The notes under the pieces: model-generated | Seen by the model: only the letters and a program-made list of their open reading frames with translations | Databases searched by the model: none | What the model was told of the DNA's origin: nothing | Program-made: the position numbers and the translations under genes | Shown here: positions 7,989 to 16,764 of the stretch, piece by piece | How positions within the stretch are numbered: the first letter of the stretch is position 1 | Layout: each line of letters begins with the position of its first letter | From: Alphaproteobacteria bacterium | GTDB lineage: Bacteria > Pseudomonadota > Alphaproteobacteria > UBA9655 | Assembly (NCBI GenBank): GCA_019748065.1 | Contig: JAIEQB010000031.1 | Span: forward strand, 48,366-112,365 | Direction of reading: 5' to 3' | Length of the DNA: 64,000 nucleotides

Positions 7989-9041
7989 TCATATTTTCAT
8001 CTTTCTCGCAAAAACGGATGGGTGGTAAGGTTTATAAGCTTTACACGTCTCATCTTTCAGCCGATGTCGCCTTTTAGAAAGAACAATAGCTCGTCGGAAC
8101 AATCGCTTCATTTGCCAAGAGAATCCCTGATCTCCACTATCAATGCCATGCTGGCAATCTCGCAGTTGATGGGCTAAGCAAATTTGCCATTTTTCTGCAT
8201 GCCCCTTTTGGGCGCAGTAGAGATCAGGAATCCAATACAGAGGACGATAGTCTCCCATGATCTCTCTGACCACTTGAGCCCCTCGACTTGGGCGAATCAC
8301 GTGCAGAACAACCTCATCATTCTGAAAGACCCATTCCCATTCATTCTTTCCCTTAACGCGTGCGCTTGTTTCATCAGAATACACCACTCAAGAAGACTGG
8401 ATCCGGTCAAGAATAGCCTGTACATGGGGATCAAGCCGTGCATCAAGGCGCTTGAACATATTAGCAATGGCTCCCTGGCTGATAGAGAGCCCAAATATAT
8501 GAGAAAATATTTCGGTAAGCCGCTTGTAACCCACGTGATGGCCATAGCGCATATAGGTCATGATCCCCTTAACGCTTCTCCCAAAAGGCGAACCTTCCTC
8601 GAATCCTTGAGGTGCACCCGCTTTTTGTGTGACGCCACAGGTTTTTCAGATGCACGCATACAAGCGAAATCCCGTCACTTTGGGTTTAATGGGAGGAATT
8701 TCAATCTTGTCATATTCGGTATGAATTTGATGGTCTTTTTCCTCAAGGTTTCCCTCGCATTGACTGCATTTCTTTAGCTTTGAGTCAATGATCTCATCCG
8801 GATGAGGGTGTAAGTCTCGAGCATACCCTTTTCTTCCCATGCTCTTATGCCGTTGCCCCTTCTTCTTTGTTCCGGGAAGGTTTCCCTTTTGGTCCCGTGA
8901 GGGCGGAATACTTGAGTTCTTGGAAGTTTTCTTTTGAGACAATTTTTCCTCAAGCTCAAAGAGAAGCGCTTCCAATACTTCAATGCGGGCAACGAGTTCT
9001 AATATGAACTTTAAGTGTGCTTCGGAGTTTAGATAGGCCAT
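7989..9041 (-). pseudogene. IS66-type transposase, truncated
   Basis: IS66-family transposase. From the N-terminus: a coiled-coil-like region (FILELVARIEVLEALLFELE), the basic linker SKNSSIPPSRDQKGN, a zinc-finger-like CSQCEG region, then YMRYGHHVGYKRLTEIFSHI and VVYSDETSARVKGKNEWEW with the catalytic Asp, and the WQICLAHQLRDCQ block. One frame runs through the whole piece but contains two TGA stops, one after LYACI and one after DRIQSS. The C-terminal third with the last catalytic Glu is missing; the sequence ends near 7989 beside the IS4-type element. Two nonsense codons plus truncation make it inactive. Confidence 0.88.
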
Positions 9042-9222
9042 TAATGAATTCTTTTAGAAATGGCCAGAAACTGTGCTTTCTATGCTTGACCGTATTAATG
9101 ATAATCTTCAGACCTTCAATAAGGTGGTTTTAAGTTGAATGGGTATATTATCGACAGTTTTTTTGCCTGCATTGAGAAGAAGCTTGACGCTTGAATAACA
9201 TTTCTGTACTTGAAAGACACGT

Positions 9223-9312
9223 GGATGGGTGGCCGAGCGGTTGAAGGCACCGGTCTTGAAAACCGGCAAACGTGAGAGCGTTTCGTGGGTTCGAATCCCA
9301 CCCCATCCGCCA
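9223..9312 (+). tRNA. tRNA-Ser (anticodon TGA)
   Basis: A 90-nucleotide class II tRNA with encoded CCA. The acceptor stem GGATGGG pairs with CCCATCC and the discriminator is G. The anticodon arm CCGGTCTTGAAAACCGG presents TGA. A long variable arm (AACGTGAGAGCGTTTC) and T arm GTGGGTTCGAATCCCAC follow. It lies between IS66 and IS200 debris; tRNA genes are common integration targets, which may explain the crowding. Confidence 0.96.
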
Positions 9313-9668
9313 CTTTTCATGGATTTTTAACATGATCTTTCCTCTTTTTGCGACACTCATGGGACACTTGAAAATAACAAACCCCACGTTCTGAGAAGAA
9401 ATCCTAACAATTTAACCTTCCTAAAAAATCTCCTTTTTTCGATCCAAAATTTTTATGAACTGTCCCTCTATTGTCCCATAACAAGAAATTTTATGCATTT
9501 TTAAATTTAAAAATAGAGCTCTCCTTATCCGAAGCTTGGATTAAAAAATGGCATAACTATCTCAAATGCTAAGCCTCCGGCTATGCCGGAGGACTCTAAG
9601 AGTTTTACATAAAATGAAGATCTCCTAACCTATGTTCGACCGCTCGAAGCATAGCAAGGAGACCTTCT
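9313..9668. other. Gap with IS200-type left-end hairpin
   Basis: No gene is visible between tRNA-Ser and the IS200-type transposase. At 9574-9592 lies a perfect hairpin, CCTCCGGC-TAT-GCCGGAGG, 77 bases before the transposase start. This matches the subterminal hairpin that IS200/IS605 transposases recognise at their left end. The segment CAAGGAGACCTTCT at about 9655 supplies the ribosome-binding site. The stretch next to the tRNA (9313-9560) is AT-rich with no identifiable content. Confidence 0.55.
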
Positions 9669-10081
9669 ATGACGAGACTAACAAATCATTTAAATCATAG
9701 CACGAGGGAATGTAAGTACCATGTTGTTTTTACCCCAAAATACCGGAAGAAAGTTTTATATGGTCTAATTCGTAGAGACCTAAAGGAAGTTTTTCATGGG
9801 TTGGGGCAACAGAAAGAATGTAGAATTGAAGAAGGACATTTAATACAAGACCATGTTCATATGTTGATATCAATTCCGCCCAAACATTCTGTTTCCCAAG
9901 TATTAGGTTTTCTGAAAGGAAAGAGCTCAATATGGATAGCCCAGAATATTGCGGATAAGAAACGTAATTTTGTAGGACATAAATTTTGGGCGAGAGGGTA
10001 TTTTATTTCAACAGTAGGAGCAGATGAAAAAAACAATTCGCTTCTATATCCAGAATCAAGAAGTTGCCGACAAACGGCTTG
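9669..10081 (+). pseudogene. tnpA: IS200/IS605-type TnpA, chimaeric at its 3' end
   Basis: Y1 (HUH) single-strand transposase. It reads HSTRECKYHVVFTPKYRKK, the HUH metal site in QDHVHMLISIPP, and SVSQVLGFLKGKSS. The tail WARGYFISTVGADEK holds frame up to about 10022. There an extra A in an A-run (GATGAAAAAAAC) shifts the expected continuation TIRFYIQNQEVADKRLDEL, with the catalytic-tyrosine helix, into the next frame. That frame then runs without a stop into a group II intron maturase tail. The transposase is therefore both frameshifted and joined to foreign sequence. Confidence 0.85.
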
Positions 10082-10384
10082 ATGAACTGAGATGCTATCG
10101 TCTTAAGCAGCGCAAGCGAACTTGGCCAATAGCAAAATTCCTGATGAGCTTAGGAGTTCCTGGTCCTAGTGCCTGGAATTTAGCAAAATCTGGGAAAGGT
10201 TGGTGGAGGTTATCCAGAAGTATTCCTGTTCATCACGCGATGACCAGTGCTTGGTTTGAAGAGCAAGGGCTTATCAGCCTCTTGCAAAGATAGTTCTGAT
10301 AAAAGTTTACTTGAAACCGCCGTATGCGACATCGCTTGTACGGTGGTGTGAGAGGACGGGGCCGTGAGGCCCCTCCTACTCGAT
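10079..10384 (+). mobile_element. Group II intron 3' remnant: maturase tail, domains V-VI
   Basis: The open frame to 10293 reads LRCYRLKQRKR, then FLMSLGVP, SGKGWWRLSRS, AWFEEQGLISL. This is the C-terminal pattern of intron-encoded reverse transcriptase/maturase proteins. It is followed at about 10316-10384 by an RNA-like segment. Domain V: ACCGCCGT pairs with ACGGTGGT around a small GCGACATCGC loop, with a CGC triad as in bacterial class C introns. Domain VI: GGGGCC-GTGA-GGCCCC. The element ends CTACTCGAT. The 5' end, domains I-IV and the reverse-transcriptase core are absent, so it cannot move by itself. The upstream junction is inside the IS200-type gene. Confidence 0.72.
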
Positions 10385-10443
10385 TTTTCACGAAAAATTA
10401 AGGATTAGTGTAGAAAATTTTAAAAGAGGATAAGAATACAATA

Positions 10444-10650
10444 GGCTCCGTGAACAAAGTTTTGCGTACTCAACTCACTCTGATTGTGTCATCCCCGCGA
10501 AGGCGGGGATCCAGAAGATGACTGTGTCAACTATGTTGTTAAGGAGCTATTCTCTGGATCCCGCTGTCAAGCAGCGGGGTCCAGGGGCAAGCAAAGATAG
10601 ATCCCCGCCTTCGTGCGAATGACACCTAGGTAAATTTTGTTCACGGAGTC
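10444..10650. repeat. Palindromic intergenic element (207 bp)
   Basis: The outer arms are GGCTCCGTGAACAAA (10444-10458) and its near-perfect inverted copy TTTGTTCACGGAGTC (10636-10650). Inside are nested inverted units of the widespread TCATCCCCGCGAAGGCGGGGATCC type and a hairpin around CTGGATCCCGCTG / CAGCGGGGTCCAG. The same core recurs at 63237-63395. It encodes nothing. It looks like a non-autonomous, REP- or MITE-like element and lies just before the channel gene. Confidence 0.75.
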
Positions 10651-10685
10651 TAAACTTATAGTTAATTAATTTTTAGGGAAAACAG

Positions 10686-11630
10686 ATGAGATATATATAC
10701 CTACTTCTCTTTTCATTCAGTTTAATTACTGCAAATTGTTTTGCAAAAAAAGAATATGGTGATGTTATCTGTGGTGCTTATCCAATCAGTATCTATGATT
10801 TTGATTTTACTCATAACAGTTTCAAAACAACATTTTATTTCTGGGTTCTCTCTAAAACAGGCTATGATGCTGGAAAGAATATAGAGATTTCGAATGCCAC
10901 AGAATACAAAGTAAATTTTAGTGATGTGGGTAAAGTTCCCGGTTTTGATAGAGACATGGTCAGATACACAGCAACGGTTATAGCGGACTGGAACTTAACT
11001 TATTTTCCTTTCGACAGCCAAACTCTAGTGGTTAATATGGAAGATAGCATTTATATGGAAGATCAAGTGAGATTCATAGCTGATGAAAAAAATAGTAGCT
11101 TAGGCCGCTCTTTTTTGGCAGATGAATGGGAATTAAAGAAATTTCATGTCAAAACCGATACACATCTCTATGACACTAATTTTGGAGATCCATCTATTAA
11201 AAATAGCAAATACTCTAGATTAAAACTAATCTTTCACATAAAAAGGTTGGGAGAAAATCTATATCTAGGTTTGTTTTTAGGCTTTTTTATTGCTTTCTTT
11301 CTTTGTTTGATAGCCTATATGGCTCCTATTAATTCAATAGATTTTAGAGGTGATTTAATGTTGGGTTCGATATTTGCAACAATTGGTAATAAATATATTA
11401 TTGAGCAATCTATACCTCGAAGCACCTATGTCTTACTTTTTGACACTCTTCAGATAATCACATTTATTGTCATAATGTACACATTGTTTATAATTATTTT
11501 CTGCTACAAACTTTATAATTTGGGGAAAAAGGAAAAGGCCGTTTTCTTAAATAAAATTTCCGCTGCTGGTAGTTCTGTGTTTTATATAATGGGCGTCTTT
11601 CTGTTTACTTATATAGCTGTGGTTAGTTAG
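10686..11630 (+). CDS. Pentameric ligand-gated ion channel homologue
   Basis: 314 residues that fit a prokaryotic pentameric ligand-gated ion channel (the GLIC/ELIC group, related to Cys-loop receptors). There is a signal peptide at 1-20 (MRYIYLLLFSFSLITANCFA), then a beta-rich extracellular domain at about 21-190. Its DWNLTYFPFDSQTLVVNMED segment (101-120) carries the FPFDSQ hallmark. Four hydrophobic helices follow at about 191-213, 222-243, 247-277 and 291-312, in the spacing of M1-M4. As in bacterial members, there is no Cys-loop disulfide pair. The ATG at 10686 follows TTAGGGAAAAC. It has IS, intron and palindromic debris on both sides and no operon partner, so it is probably acquired cargo. 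Ligand and ion selectivity are unknown. Family assignment rests on motif and topology only. Confidence 0.72.
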   Translation: MRYIYLLLFSFSLITANCFAKKEYGDVICGAYPISIYDFDFTHNSFKTTFYFWVLSKTGYDAGKNIEISNATEYKVNFSDVGKVPGFDRDMVRYTATVIADWNLTYFPFDSQTLVVNMEDSIYMEDQVRFIADEKNSSLGRSFLADEWELKKFHVKTDTHLYDTNFGDPSIKNSKYSRLKLIFHIKRLGENLYLGLFLGFFIAFFLCLIAYMAPINSIDFRGDLMLGSIFATIGNKYIIEQSIPRSTYVLLFDTLQIITFIVIMYTLFIIIFCYKLYNLGKKEKAVFLNKISAAGSSVFYIMGVFLFTYIAVVS

Positions 11631-11641
11631 AGTTGTGTAGT

Positions 11642-11785
11642 TTGAAGGCTCAGCTCAAAGAACATCTTTATATTTTCTTAAATTCTTATAACTTAGCCAA
11701 ACGCCTCAAAGCTCTTCGAGGTCTTACTCCTTATGAATTTATCATTAACCTAGAAAAAGCAGTTGAGTCTTCTCCTTGCATATAA
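11642..11785 (+). pseudogene. IS481-type transposase C-terminal fragment
   Basis: 47 codons with no start read LKAQLKEHLYIFLNSYNLAKRLKALRG then LTPYEFI, ending in TAA. This is the C-terminal LKxxLxxFLxxYNxAKRLKxLxGLTPYE motif of IS481-type integrase-core transposases. It is a different subgroup from the relic at 2277-2821. The remainder (11786-11950) has no gene; it contains a TTCACC-TTTTT-GGTGAA hairpin and a TGATCAAC tandem repeat. Confidence 0.75.
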
Positions 11786-11950
11786 AAGCCTGTAATGCAG
11801 CCGTTTCTTTTAGAGGGGAACCATTTTCACCTTTTTGGTGAAGCATTATTTCGGGCTTAACTCACACTGATCAACTGATCAACTGATTTGTCGCTCCATT
11901 TGTGGTCGCTCAAAAAGGCGTATCCGTACTTTGTCTAAGGAGGTATTCAA

Positions 11951-12734
11951 ATGATGTCTCCCCCTATTTACTTGATTGCAAATCAGCTGGGTAAAGAAAC
12001 GCGCATAAGAGGCGGTTTCTCATGCCTTTGTCCTGCCCATGAGTGTCTCTCTTTATCCTTAAGCGAGGAAGGAACATTATTAGCTCATTGTTATGCAGGG
12101 TGTTCTTTTCAGGATATTCTCTCTGCCTTACGCAGCAGAGGATTGTTGGAAAAGAGCGATTTTCTTGAATGAAGAAACATCATCCTTAAAGCACCTCAAT
12201 CACCGAAAAACCCAGATAAAAATGCCCTTAGGATATGGCAAGAATCTTTTTGCGCAGAGGGAACGCATGTAAAAACATACTTGAGATCACGGGAGATTCA
12301 AGGGGCTATCCCCCCAACTCTTAAGTTTCATTCAAGGCTTTTTCATACCTCCAGGACATATCATCCTGCCATGGTGGCTGGCTGTTACTATATGGCCAAG
12401 CAAAACTATTGCTGGTGTCCATAGGACATACCTCGCGGCTGATGGAACGGATAAAGCCACTTTATCTCCAAATAAGATGATGTTGGGCCTTATAAAGGGG
12501 GGAGTCATAAGGCTTTCCTCTATAGGAACAAAACTGATTTTAGCTGAGGGTCTCGAAACAGCATTCAGTTGTTTCTATGCAACCAGCATCTCCACTTGGT
12601 CATGTCTTTCCGCATCAGGAATGATGGATATTGTCGTGCCTCCTCTCGATTTAGACGCTAATTCTCTCTCTAAACTTATGAAAGAAGAAGATCGGTTTTT
12701 CAACAAACTCATCTTGGATCTCTCCTGCTTGTAG
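11951..12734 (+). pseudogene. Toprim/zinc-finger primase-like protein, decayed
   Basis: The pieces align to a primase-like protein of plasmids and integrative elements (CHC2-type zinc finger followed by Toprim). The first 73 codons read MMSPPIYLIANQLG, then FSCLCPAHECLSLSLSEEG and HCYAGCSFQDIL, a zinc-ribbon pattern. The strong site AAGGAGGT lies upstream. A TGA ends this part at 12172, but the frame continues (NPDKNALRIWQESF, AMVAGCYYMAK). Near 12410 a frameshift leads to IAGVHRTYLAADGTDKA, PNKMMLG and the Toprim motif LILAEGLETAFSCF, ending SGMMDIVVPPLD. One nonsense codon and one frameshift make it inactive. It implies an earlier mobile replicon or phage-satellite-type element. Confidence 0.75.
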
Positions 12735-12788
12735 AATCCTCCTCAGTATATCCTTTCCCTCCTCAACCCTCAATTATGCAAAGGTCTT
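12734..12788. repeat. Dispersed repeat, copy A (55 bp)
   Basis: 55 bases that match 63512-63566 at 47 positions by eye, in the same orientation; seven of the eight differences are transitions. The shared core contains TATCCTTTCC and CTCAATTATGCA. It begins at the end of the primase pseudogene. No gene product could be assigned on either strand. Confidence 0.6.
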
Positions 12789-12947
12789 ATGTTTGTCTGT
12801 TTATTTTTTATATAGAGATTAGCTCACTAATTTTTAAGGATCATTTTTTAAATAAAAAATAAAGATAAAAAATTACAGAAACTACTTCAGGAGGAGTTTG
12901 AGGTTATGGACAATAAGAATTTAATTTGAGGGTCGGCACCCAATATA

Positions 12948-13115
12948 TCACAAGGCCGCTCGTAAGTATTTAATTGTCTTGCGAGTGTATGTTTGCCCTC
13001 CATCATGGGTATAGCTTCTAAAGAGTGAATCTCCCCTCGGAGCAATCAACAAGCGATGAGACCCCCTATAACTTGCTGCGATCCTTCCTTTCTGCTTTTC
13101 CCAAAAACGCTGGAC
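12948..13115 (-). pseudogene. Orphan coding fragment without a start
   Basis: The reverse strand is open for 55 codons from just after an in-frame TAA (13116-13118) to a TGA at 12948. It reads QRFWEKQKGRIAASYRG, RLLIAPRGDSLFRSYTHDGG, then a basic TRKTIKYLRAAL tail. The composition is protein-like and unlike the AT-rich surroundings, but there is no ATG, GTG or TTG at the beginning. It is most likely the C-terminal remnant of a lost gene in the same mobile region. The family is not recognised. The rest of 12789-13225 shows nothing. Confidence 0.35.
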
Positions 13116-13225
13116 TTATTCAAAATAATGCAAATTTATTTCATTTTCATTGAAATTTTTCTCACTAAGTGTGTGTTGAGTCTCATCATATTCTTTGGAT
13201 AAGAGGGCAGAAGTCATAAAATGAT

Positions 13226-16200
13226 TCAAGCCGCAAGTTCGTTCAAGGCTGCTCTTGCGTCGGGGGAGAGGGAGTAGGACGCAGGAAGAGTGAGGATGGC
13301 TTCAGCCTCTTCAAGCTTGATTTTAACAATGATCCTCGTGCGTCCTGAATTTTCCTGAGCAAGGATTTTTTCTAAAGTTTTAATTTGTCTTTCTTCTTGA
13401 AGAGTGAGAGTCAGGCTTCCTCCCTCCGTTGCTTTTTCTAAACATTCAATACCTTGACAGGTGAGGCGTAAGGTTTCATCTGTAAGTTGGGCCATGACTG
13501 TGACAAGAAGAGCTTTCCCGGGCTCAAGCCAATCCCGATATTGATTCAGCAACTCTGAAAAAAGGGTCACTTCAAAAATACCTGAAGGATCAGAGAGTTG
13601 CACAAAAGCATATCTTTGTCCGCTTTTTGTGGCTCGCTCTTGTTTGGTGATAAGAATTCCAGCAAGGCGAAAGGTTTGGCTTTCACGGCTTTCCTGAACC
13701 CGCGCCATCAGCTCAGCGGCCGGAGTCGTATGTATTTGAGAAAGAGTATCGCCATAAGCATCTAAGGGGTGGGCATTAAGGTAAAATCCCATGGCGGCAA
13801 ACTCATGGCGGAGCTTTTCAAGGGGACCCCATTCATCACAGGAGATTAATTGGGGACGCGTGACGTCTTTTTCGAATAAGCCTTGAGGCCGTTTATCTTC
13901 ATTTCCATAGCGGAGCAAAATCTCAAGATTTTCCATCAACTGGCGCCTGTTAGCGCAGATGCTATCGAAAGCGCCGGCTGTAATCAGGCTTTCCATTTGA
14001 CGTTTATTGATGACTCGTCCATCAACTCTCTCAACGAGGTCAAGGATATCCTTAAAGGGGCCATTTTTCTCGCGCTCTTGGCATAGGGAATCCATAGCCG
14101 CTTGTCCCACATTTTTTAAAGCAGCTAAGGCATAGCGAATGGCCTGACCCTCCACCTTAAAAGTAGCATGGGATTGATTTACATCCGGTGGCAACAATTC
14201 AATTCCCAGGCGTTTTACTTCTCGGGCAAAGAAGGTTAACTTATCCGTGTTGTGTAACTCGTGGGTCATGAGCGCTGCCATATAGGCCACGGGGTAATGG
14301 GCTTTGAGATAGGCGGTTTGATAAGTAATTAAAGCATAGGTCGCTGCATGAGCCTTTGGAAAGGCATAGCTTGCAAATTTTTCAATTTGGTCAAAGAGGA
14401 TCTTAGCCGTCCCTGGAGCTCCGCCCACGTTCTCTAAAATGCCATCAATAAAGCGTTTGCGTTGGGCATCCATTTCCGACTTGATTTTTTTCCCCATAGC
14501 GCGCCGCAAAATATCAGCAGCTCCTAGAGTATATCCTGCAAGATCTCGGGCAATGCGCAACACATGCTCTTGGTAGACGATAACCCCATGAGTTTCCTCT
14601 AAGATAGGCTTGAGCTCTGGATAAAGGTAGCTGACCTTTTCTTCTCCATGACGGCAAGCAATATAGCGGGGAATATCATCCATCGGCCCCGGGCGATAAA
14701 GAGCGCCCACAGCAATAATTTCTTCAAATCGGTCAGGTTTAAGCTTGCGAACAACGTCTGTCATCCCGCCGCTCTCCACCTGAAAGATGCCAATTGTCTC
14801 ACCTTGAATCAAAAGATCAAAAGTTTTTTCATCGTCCAAGGGCAGGGAGAGGATATCTAGCTCAATGCCGAGTTCTTTTAAATTTTCGACGGTTTGCTGA
14901 ATAACGGTGAGGGTTTTCAAGCCTAAAAAGTCAAACTTCACAAGGCCCGCCTGCTCAACGTATTTCATGTTAAATTGAGTCGCAGGAAGGGGGGAACGCG
15001 GATCGTAATACAGGGGAACCATTTCATCCAGAGGTCTGTTGCCAATCACAACGCCGGCTGCATGGGTAGAGGCATGGCGGTAGAGGCCCTCTAATTGTTG
15101 AGCAATATCAAGAAGGTGCTGCACTTCTGCTTCCTGCTCGGCAATTTGTCTCAGTTGGGGCTCAATTTCAAGGGCTTCCTTTAAGGTAACCGGATGGGCA
15201 GGATTATTAGGAATAAGCTTGCAAATCTTATCCACTTGTCCATAAGGCATTTGTAAAACACGCCCCACATCGCGCAAAACGGCGCGGGCTTGAAGCTTTC
15301 CAAAGGTAATAATGTGAGCCACACGATCTTTGCCATATTTTTCGCGTACATAACGAATGACTTCATCACGGCGCTCTTGGCAAAAATCGATATCGAAGTC
15401 AGGCATACTGACTCGCTCGGGGTTCAAAAAACGTTCAAAAAAGAGCCCAAAACGCAAAGGATCAAGATCAGTGATGGTCAGGGACCAGGCCACAACCGAT
15501 CCAGCACCTGAGCCTCGCCCTGGCCCAACAGGGATCTTTTGGGATTTTGCCCATTTGATAAAGTCAGCCACGATCAGAAAATATCCCGAGTACTTCATCT
15601 GTTCAATAACGCCCAACTCGTAGTCAAGTTGTGTTGTGTACTTCTCCTTGGTGGTATTTTTTTCTTCCTCACTCATTGAAGGGGTATAAACATAGCGTTC
15701 AAGCCGTTCCTTCAAGCCTATATGGGCTTGGGTACGTAGTTCCTTAACTTCGTCCTCACAGGGAAAGGTGGGGAGGATAGGCTCAATGGGCGTTAGAAGA
15801 AAGCTGCATCTTTGGGCGATAACACATGTGTTTTCAATAGCCTCAGGCAGATCTGCAAAAAGAGCCTCCATATCTTGGGACGATTTAAAACTATGATCCG
15901 GTGTTACTTGTCGTCTGTTAGGTTCGTTGACATAGGATCCCTCCGCAATGCAGAGGAGGGCGTCATGGGCTTCATACATTGAGGCATCAGGGAAGAAAGC
16001 CTCATTGGTAGCAACGAGGGGAATATTTTCTTGATAAGCAAGATTAATGAGAGTTTTCTCTAAATTCTCTTTTTCAGGCGTTGTGGGCCCTTGACGGGAA
16101 ATTTCAATATAGAGACGATTTTGAAATAAGGTTGATAGTGTTTTCAGATAAGCGTCGGCCTTAAGGCCACGAGCGAGTCGTTTATTGAGTCCTCCCGTGT

Positions 16201-16597
16201 CTCCTCCCGTAAGGGCAATAAGTCCCTCATTCCAAAGGGCTAGTTTTTCAAAATCGATTTGAGGGTCTTCACCTTCCTTGCCATGTAAGTAGGTGTGGGA
16301 AACAATTTTAAGAAGATTTTGGTATCCCTTTTGGTTTTGAGCGAGGAGAACAAGGGTATCCGTTTCATTTTTAACAGCTCCCCTCTCAGAGGTGACTTGT
16401 ATTTGACACCCCATGATAGGCTGAATACCTGCATCGCGAGCTACAAGAGAAAACTCCATAGCCCCAAAAAGGTTACCCGTATCTGTTATGGCAACAGCAG
16501 GCATATGATGCTCCTGAGCAAGAGCAATCAGTTTTTTTACAGGCAGGGCACCTTCTAGCAAGGAATAGGCGGTATGGACGCGTAAATGAACGAACAT
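13226..16597 (-). CDS. dnaE: DNA polymerase III alpha subunit
   Basis: Replicative polymerase (C-family), 1123 residues, slightly shorter than E. coli DnaE but normal for small alphaproteobacterial genomes. The N-terminal PHP domain starts FVHLRVHTAYSLLEGA. The palm holds GPGRGSGAGSVVAWSL and the catalytic aspartates in SMPDFDIDFCQERR. Downstream are YQEHVLRIARDLAGYTLG, the helix-hairpin-helix region and an OB-fold (QTFRLAGILITKQERATKSG). It synthesises DNA within the holoenzyme together with the beta clamp. The ATG at 16597 follows AGGAGAA. It is a single gene, divergent from accB. Confidence 0.97.
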   Translation of the reverse strand: MFVHLRVHTAYSLLEGALPVKKLIALAQEHHMPAVAITDTGNLFGAMEFSLVARDAGIQPIMGCQIQVTSERGAVKNETDTLVLLAQNQKGYQNLLKIVSHTYLHGKEGEDPQIDFEKLALWNEGLIALTGGDTGGLNKRLARGLKADAYLKTLSTLFQNRLYIEISRQGPTTPEKENLEKTLINLAYQENIPLVATNEAFFPDASMYEAHDALLCIAEGSYVNEPNRRQVTPDHSFKSSQDMEALFADLPEAIENTCVIAQRCSFLLTPIEPILPTFPCEDEVKELRTQAHIGLKERLERYVYTPSMSEEEKNTTKEKYTTQLDYELGVIEQMKYSGYFLIVADFIKWAKSQKIPVGPGRGSGAGSVVAWSLTITDLDPLRFGLFFERFLNPERVSMPDFDIDFCQERRDEVIRYVREKYGKDRVAHIITFGKLQARAVLRDVGRVLQMPYGQVDKICKLIPNNPAHPVTLKEALEIEPQLRQIAEQEAEVQHLLDIAQQLEGLYRHASTHAAGVVIGNRPLDEMVPLYYDPRSPLPATQFNMKYVEQAGLVKFDFLGLKTLTVIQQTVENLKELGIELDILSLPLDDEKTFDLLIQGETIGIFQVESGGMTDVVRKLKPDRFEEIIAVGALYRPGPMDDIPRYIACRHGEEKVSYLYPELKPILEETHGVIVYQEHVLRIARDLAGYTLGAADILRRAMGKKIKSEMDAQRKRFIDGILENVGGAPGTAKILFDQIEKFASYAFPKAHAATYALITYQTAYLKAHYPVAYMAALMTHELHNTDKLTFFAREVKRLGIELLPPDVNQSHATFKVEGQAIRYALAALKNVGQAAMDSLCQEREKNGPFKDILDLVERVDGRVINKRQMESLITAGAFDSICANRRQLMENLEILLRYGNEDKRPQGLFEKDVTRPQLISCDEWGPLEKLRHEFAAMGFYLNAHPLDAYGDTLSQIHTTPAAELMARVQESRESQTFRLAGILITKQERATKSGQRYAFVQLSDPSGIFEVTLFSELLNQYRDWLEPGKALLVTVMAQLTDETLRLTCQGIECLEKATEGGSLTLTLQEERQIKTLEKILAQENSGRTRIIVKIKLEEAEAILTLPASYSLSPDARAALNELAA

Positions 16598-16764
16598 AAT
16601 TCTCCTCTTTCCCTTTTGTTATACACGAAAAAAGTGGGGTGAACAGAGACATCTTGCCAGAAAGTTGAGAGTGGGGTATATAAAGATTTCTAAGAAAGTT
16701 TATGAATTAAAAAATACTTGTTATAAAAAGAAAAATAAGTAGTTTTTTGTTAAAAGGAATGTAA

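Noticed and set aside
2277..9041. UGA recoded as tryptophan, because in-frame TGA occurs in the IS481 and IS66 genes, once at a Trp position
   Set aside because: Intact genes such as ubiE, trmL and hemF's partner end properly at TGA, and the affected genes also have frameshifts or truncations, so these are ordinary nonsense mutations.
9108..9387. Reverse-strand frames across tRNA-Ser (GGIRTHETLSRLPVFKTGAF and GWDSNPRNALTFAGF types)
   Set aside because: These are the well-known spurious translations of a serine tRNA gene; the DNA is fully explained by the tRNA.
9223..13225. An integrated prophage or complete ICE anchored at tRNA-Ser
   Set aside because: No integrase, structural or conjugation genes and no repeat of the tRNA 3' end were found; only scattered relics are present.
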